This document shows positions 61,127 to 64,000 of a DNA stretch of 64,000 nt, piece by piece. Position numbers and translations under genes: made by a program. How positions within the stretch are numbered: the stretch's first letter is position 1; each line of letters starts with the position of its first letter. The notes under the pieces are model-generated. The model saw only the letters and a program-made list of their open reading frames with translations, did no database searches and had not been told where the DNA came from. The stretch comes from Saccharomycopsis phalli (taxonomy: Eukaryota > Ascomycota > Saccharomycetes > Ascoideales > Saccharomycopsidaceae), in NCBI GenBank assembly GCA_020342235.1, contig CP073216.1:930001-994000 (forward strand). The letters are read 5' to 3'.

Positions 61127-61286
61127 ACTGATGTAAAATGTCGTGATTATTTTCATCCAATAAAACTTGGTCGAATAGTCATGTGATTTGGCACGTGATA
61201 AATATCTCACGTGGTCAGGAGATTTTTTTTATCACGGGCTGCACGTGAGAATATTTAATGTTTCTTGTGCAGATGACTTCTCCATT
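61127..61286. promoter_or_regulatory. COX7/PSH1 divergent promoter with three CACGTG boxes
   Basis: CACGTG at 61192, 61208 and 61242 within a 160-bp region. A short upstream reading frame (61273-61290, MTSPL) ends with its TGA overlapping the PSH1 ATG. Confidence 0.55.
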
Positions 61287-62404
61287 ATGAATGGCAAGAC
61301 AAGTATCTCTGATGGGAGGCTGAAAATCGTAAGTTGGAATTTTTTAAAAGCAGAAACATCTAACAATAGTCCGGCGAAGATGCAGTTCAGGTGTTTTCAG
61401 ACGTACTTGAGCACTTGGTGTGCACAATCTGCCAAGAAGTAGTGGAAGATCCAGTGAATGGCACTTGTGGCCATTATTGGTGCTACCGGTGCATAAAAAT
61501 CTGGTTCAAGCTGAATGCAACATGTCCTATTTGCCGATGCTCATTTTCAGCACCTCCATCGATCAATTTGGGACTCAGAGAAGTGTGTCGGATCTTTCAG
61601 GCACAAGGGTTGAGAGCCGCTGGTAAAACGCCCGAGGAGGTCCAGCAATTGATGGCGGCTAAAAGTGAGTACGAACAGGATAAAGAGGACGGGCAATTGT
61701 TTGCAAAAGTATTCAATAAGAAGCTTGCAATGATTGACTTGGAAGACGGTGTGAAGCGCTGTGGGGGGTGTCACTGGGAAGTCGACGGGTCCTTTTGTAA
61801 TAATTGTGGCGCAGAATTAATGGGAATCACAGACGAGCCAGACGAGTCTGGCTGGGGCGATTCTGAGGAGGAAATGGCAGCAGTTGCACGTGATGCCTTA
61901 GGGGGTACGCGCTGGGATATCGACCAGTACGATTCAAACGACAGTTTTATAGATAACGATAGCAATGGGAGCGAAAATGGTAGTGACTATGAGCTGGAAG
62001 GTGAGGAAGGTAATGGTGCTGTTTGGTCGGTGGATAACCGGAACGAAAATGAGCTTTCAGATCAAAACCTGGATCGAATTGATGACCTGGATCAGAATGA
62101 CAATCGGTTGGATCTGGATCACTGTGATCTGGATCTGGATATTATGCCGCCTCGCAATCAAAATCGCATGCGCAAGCAGATAAATCGGATTCTACGAACA
62201 AGAAAAATCACAGTTAGTGATGAAAGTGACGACGACTTGGGACACCATAATTCTGAAATTGAGTCGATGGGTGGCTCTGAGCGTCAGGAGGACAATTTGG
62301 AGAATGACAGCCTAGATAATGATAGCTTGGAAAATTCGCTGTATGGTGCGTATGATTCAGGATATGAAATGGAAGAAGATGGTTGGGGTGGGTTCCTGGA
62401 CTAG
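61287..62404 (+). CDS. PSH1: RING E3 ligase Psh1 (CENP-A turnover), one intron
   Basis: Exon 1 is 61287-61328 (MNGKTSISDGRSKI), the intron 61329-61369 (41 nt, GTAAGT, CTAAC, TAG), and exon 2 61370-62404. Total 358 residues. A C3HC4 RING lies near 30-75 (LVCTICQEVVEDPVNGTCGH, WCYRCI, CPICRCSF). KVFNKKLAMIDLEDGVKRCGGCHWEVD then CNNCG matches Psh1 VFKNSALAVAD-GITRCSNCHWELD with its second zinc site. The C-terminal half is acidic and Asn-rich. Psh1 ubiquitylates Cse4 to keep it off chromosome arms. It is divergent from COX7. Confidence 0.9.
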
Positions 62405-63653
62405 CATGTTATATTTTTTATAACGTTTTCGCCAGAAAAACAAATTGCCAATCACGTTATTACTGTCGCTTACCAGATCACTTCTTGGCTTACAAACCAC
62501 GTTCCCGAGTTGTATAAATGACAATTGTACCAGGCTGTACCAAGTGTCACTTTTTTTTTTGATCTCTGGTTCACTAATCACATACTTGATAATACTTTAC
62601 GATTCATTCTATTTCTTTGGTCCTTTTTGTACATTGTAATTCATCATTTATAATGCGGCCATGCTATAGATCCTATTGCAGTAGCCAATCGTCAATCTCC
62701 CAACTGTATTTATTACTTTCGCCCAGGATATAACGTTCTAGATTATTATATCGTCTCTTTGATTCAATCTGTTCTCCGCACTTAAATTAACTTGTTTGAG
62801 TCTTCCTTAATATCATTTCTCTCATGCTCAGCTCCACCAACATCCGCTCATTGACATCCACCAAGTATCCACACCACTAAAATACCATTACTACTACCTA
62901 GATCCTAGTCGTCAAATGACATGCTTTAGTTTCATGTGCATTGCACCAGTTGCATCAAAGTTAAAAGCTTGAAGTAGCCCACGATGCCTTACATTCTGGT
63001 AAAAACCTTTCTGGCTCGTTGCATAGCAAGTATTACATTGAATGCAGCGTCCCATGGTAACTGCATTAATCCTATAGATAAATTAACGTCGTATTGGATC
63101 TCTGCCATTATATCAACGGTATCATTCAATCTTAGTTTTAGAAGCTGTGCGTGGCGATATTCATTGGTACGGCATATTACAGAAGAATCAACTATTAGAA
63201 GCCTCGAAGATAGTTACAAGCATTGTACTTCTGATTTATAATTCAAAGTTTTGATGTCATTGTAGGTACCACCTGGTACCACCTGTGGCAAACCTAGATG
63301 CATTCACTCACTTCACACGTTAAACCTACGTCAATTCATACCAGAAATAGCATATATTTGTCTTAAGATGACTTCTCAAAAATAGCTTACAAAATTCCTT
63401 CATTTTTGGCTCTTGCAAATTCAAATTCTTTCAACCTAATTCCCTCAGAAAAACTTAGCCGTGGGTAAGCAAATAATAATATCTGCGTCATCTCCTCGTC
63501 AATATAATTATTGGCTGTATAATTACCAAAAATTTTTAACGACCTAGTGCGGTTAAATTAGGTGTGGCATACAGGATTTCGATCAGATAAACGTTGACTT
63601 CGAAAATTTCTTTATTATCTCTACTCATGTTGTCAAAAAAAATATTTCAAGAA
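62405..63653. other. Spacer between PSH1 and tRNA-Phe
   Basis: AT-rich. An 85-codon frame at 62984-63241 has no features. A GGTACCACCTGGTACCACCT direct repeat lies at 63268-63287. No mobile element next to the tRNA was recognised. Confidence 0.5.
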
Positions 63654-63737
63654 GCGGATTTAGCTCAGTTGGGAGAGCGTCAGACTGAAGTTTAGTTTGA
63701 AATCTGAAGGTCCTGTGTTCGATCCACAGAATTCGCA
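63654..63737 (+). tRNA. tRNA-Phe (GAA) with an 11-nt intron
   Basis: GCGGATTTAGCTCAGTTGGG starts the molecule and TTCGATCCACAGAATTCGCA ends it, almost identical to yeast tRNA-Phe. The anticodon stem TCAGA/TCTGA holds the loop CTGAAG-A with anticodon GAA. The intron TTTAGTTTGAA (63691-63701) sits after position 37, the usual place, but is shorter than the 18-19 nt of S. cerevisiae. Box A and box B are intact. Confidence 0.97.
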
Positions 63738-63739
63738 TC

Positions 63740-63745
63740 TTTTTT
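63740..63745 (+). terminator. RNA polymerase III terminator
   Basis: A run of six T starts three bases after the tRNA-Phe 3' end. Confidence 0.8.
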
Positions 63746-64000
63746 AAAGTGTTTCTGATGCTATCAGGAAAAACCTCTCGTGTATTTGAAGGCACAAATA
63801 ATTTTTTTACTTACAGCGGCTTTAATCTGACCTACTTATAGGCCACTATCTATTGACATTATTTTATCAATATCCATCATTTGTAATCATATTACCCAGT
63901 GTAATATAACAACTAGGATACCAGTTTGTGAATCTGGAAGGAAATAGGACTGTTTAGAAATAACAATAAAAAGTTTAGAGCTTGCTTCAGAATAATAAAA
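63746..64000. other. AT-rich end of the window
   Basis: No feature seen after the tRNA terminator. Confidence 0.5.

Overview
This window is nuclear chromosomal DNA from a budding yeast that reads CTG as serine. Three invariant or near-invariant serines fall on CTG codons: pyruvate carboxylase EVYR-S-AGG, mitochondrial ThrRS SPG-S-VFFLP and pyridoxal kinase VQF-S-NH. The CUG-Ser code, the yeast gene set (RBG1, FUN14, RPS2, OM14, PYC, UTP23, RAD6, SLM5, YTP1, MPP6, HAT2, MRPL50, an FKS-family synthase, YIH1, TAH1, CDC73, MST1, BUD16, COX7, PSH1) and an intron-bearing tRNA-Phe place it in the CUG-Ser yeasts (Serinales/Debaryomycetaceae-like). I cannot name the species. Any Leu drawn at a CTG codon should be read as Ser.

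Layout. 1-4.8 kb: the 3' part of an MSB2-type signalling mucin. 4.8-7.9 kb: gene-poor and full of minisatellites. 7.9-12.2 kb: RBG1, FUN14, RPS2, OM14. 12.2-16.7 kb: an orphan secreted-protein gene between two copies of a dispersed repeat. 16.7-20.2 kb: pyruvate carboxylase. 21-30.6 kb: a dense block with a 60-residue orphan, UTP23, a GEP7-like gene, RAD6, SLM5, an NSRP1-like gene, YTP1 and MPP6. 30.6-38.4 kb: a NIPA-type transporter and HAT2 separated by long repeat-rich spacers. 38.4-54.1 kb: a SWIB-family remodeller subunit, a decayed repeat membrane protein, MRPL50, the glucan synthase, YIH1, TAH1, CDC73 and MST1. 56.3-62.4 kb: BUD16 divergent from a Zn2Cys6 regulator, then COX7 divergent from PSH1. 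The window ends with tRNA-Phe.

Three patterns stand out. (1) Seven spliceosomal introns, found by joining frames, are all 37-51 nt long, begin GTAAGT or GTGAGT, and have CTAAC (or CTAAT) ending 5-6 nt before the 3' splice site. They reveal complete RAD6, UTP23, OM14, COX7, PSH1 and glucan synthase genes. (2) Tandem repeats are very common, and at five unrelated genes (RBG1, PYC, NSRP1-like, BUD16, the Zn2Cys6 gene) the repeat unit contains the gene's own last codons and stop codon, so minisatellites seem to grow from gene 3' ends. (3) CACGTG boxes cluster in the RPS2/OM14, RAD6/SLM5 and COX7/PSH1 intergenic regions, suggesting a Cbf1-like regulator of ribosomal and respiratory genes. Mitochondrial functions are well represented (OM14, FUN14, GEP7-like, SLM5, MRPL50, MST1, COX7), but there is no operon-like arrangement.
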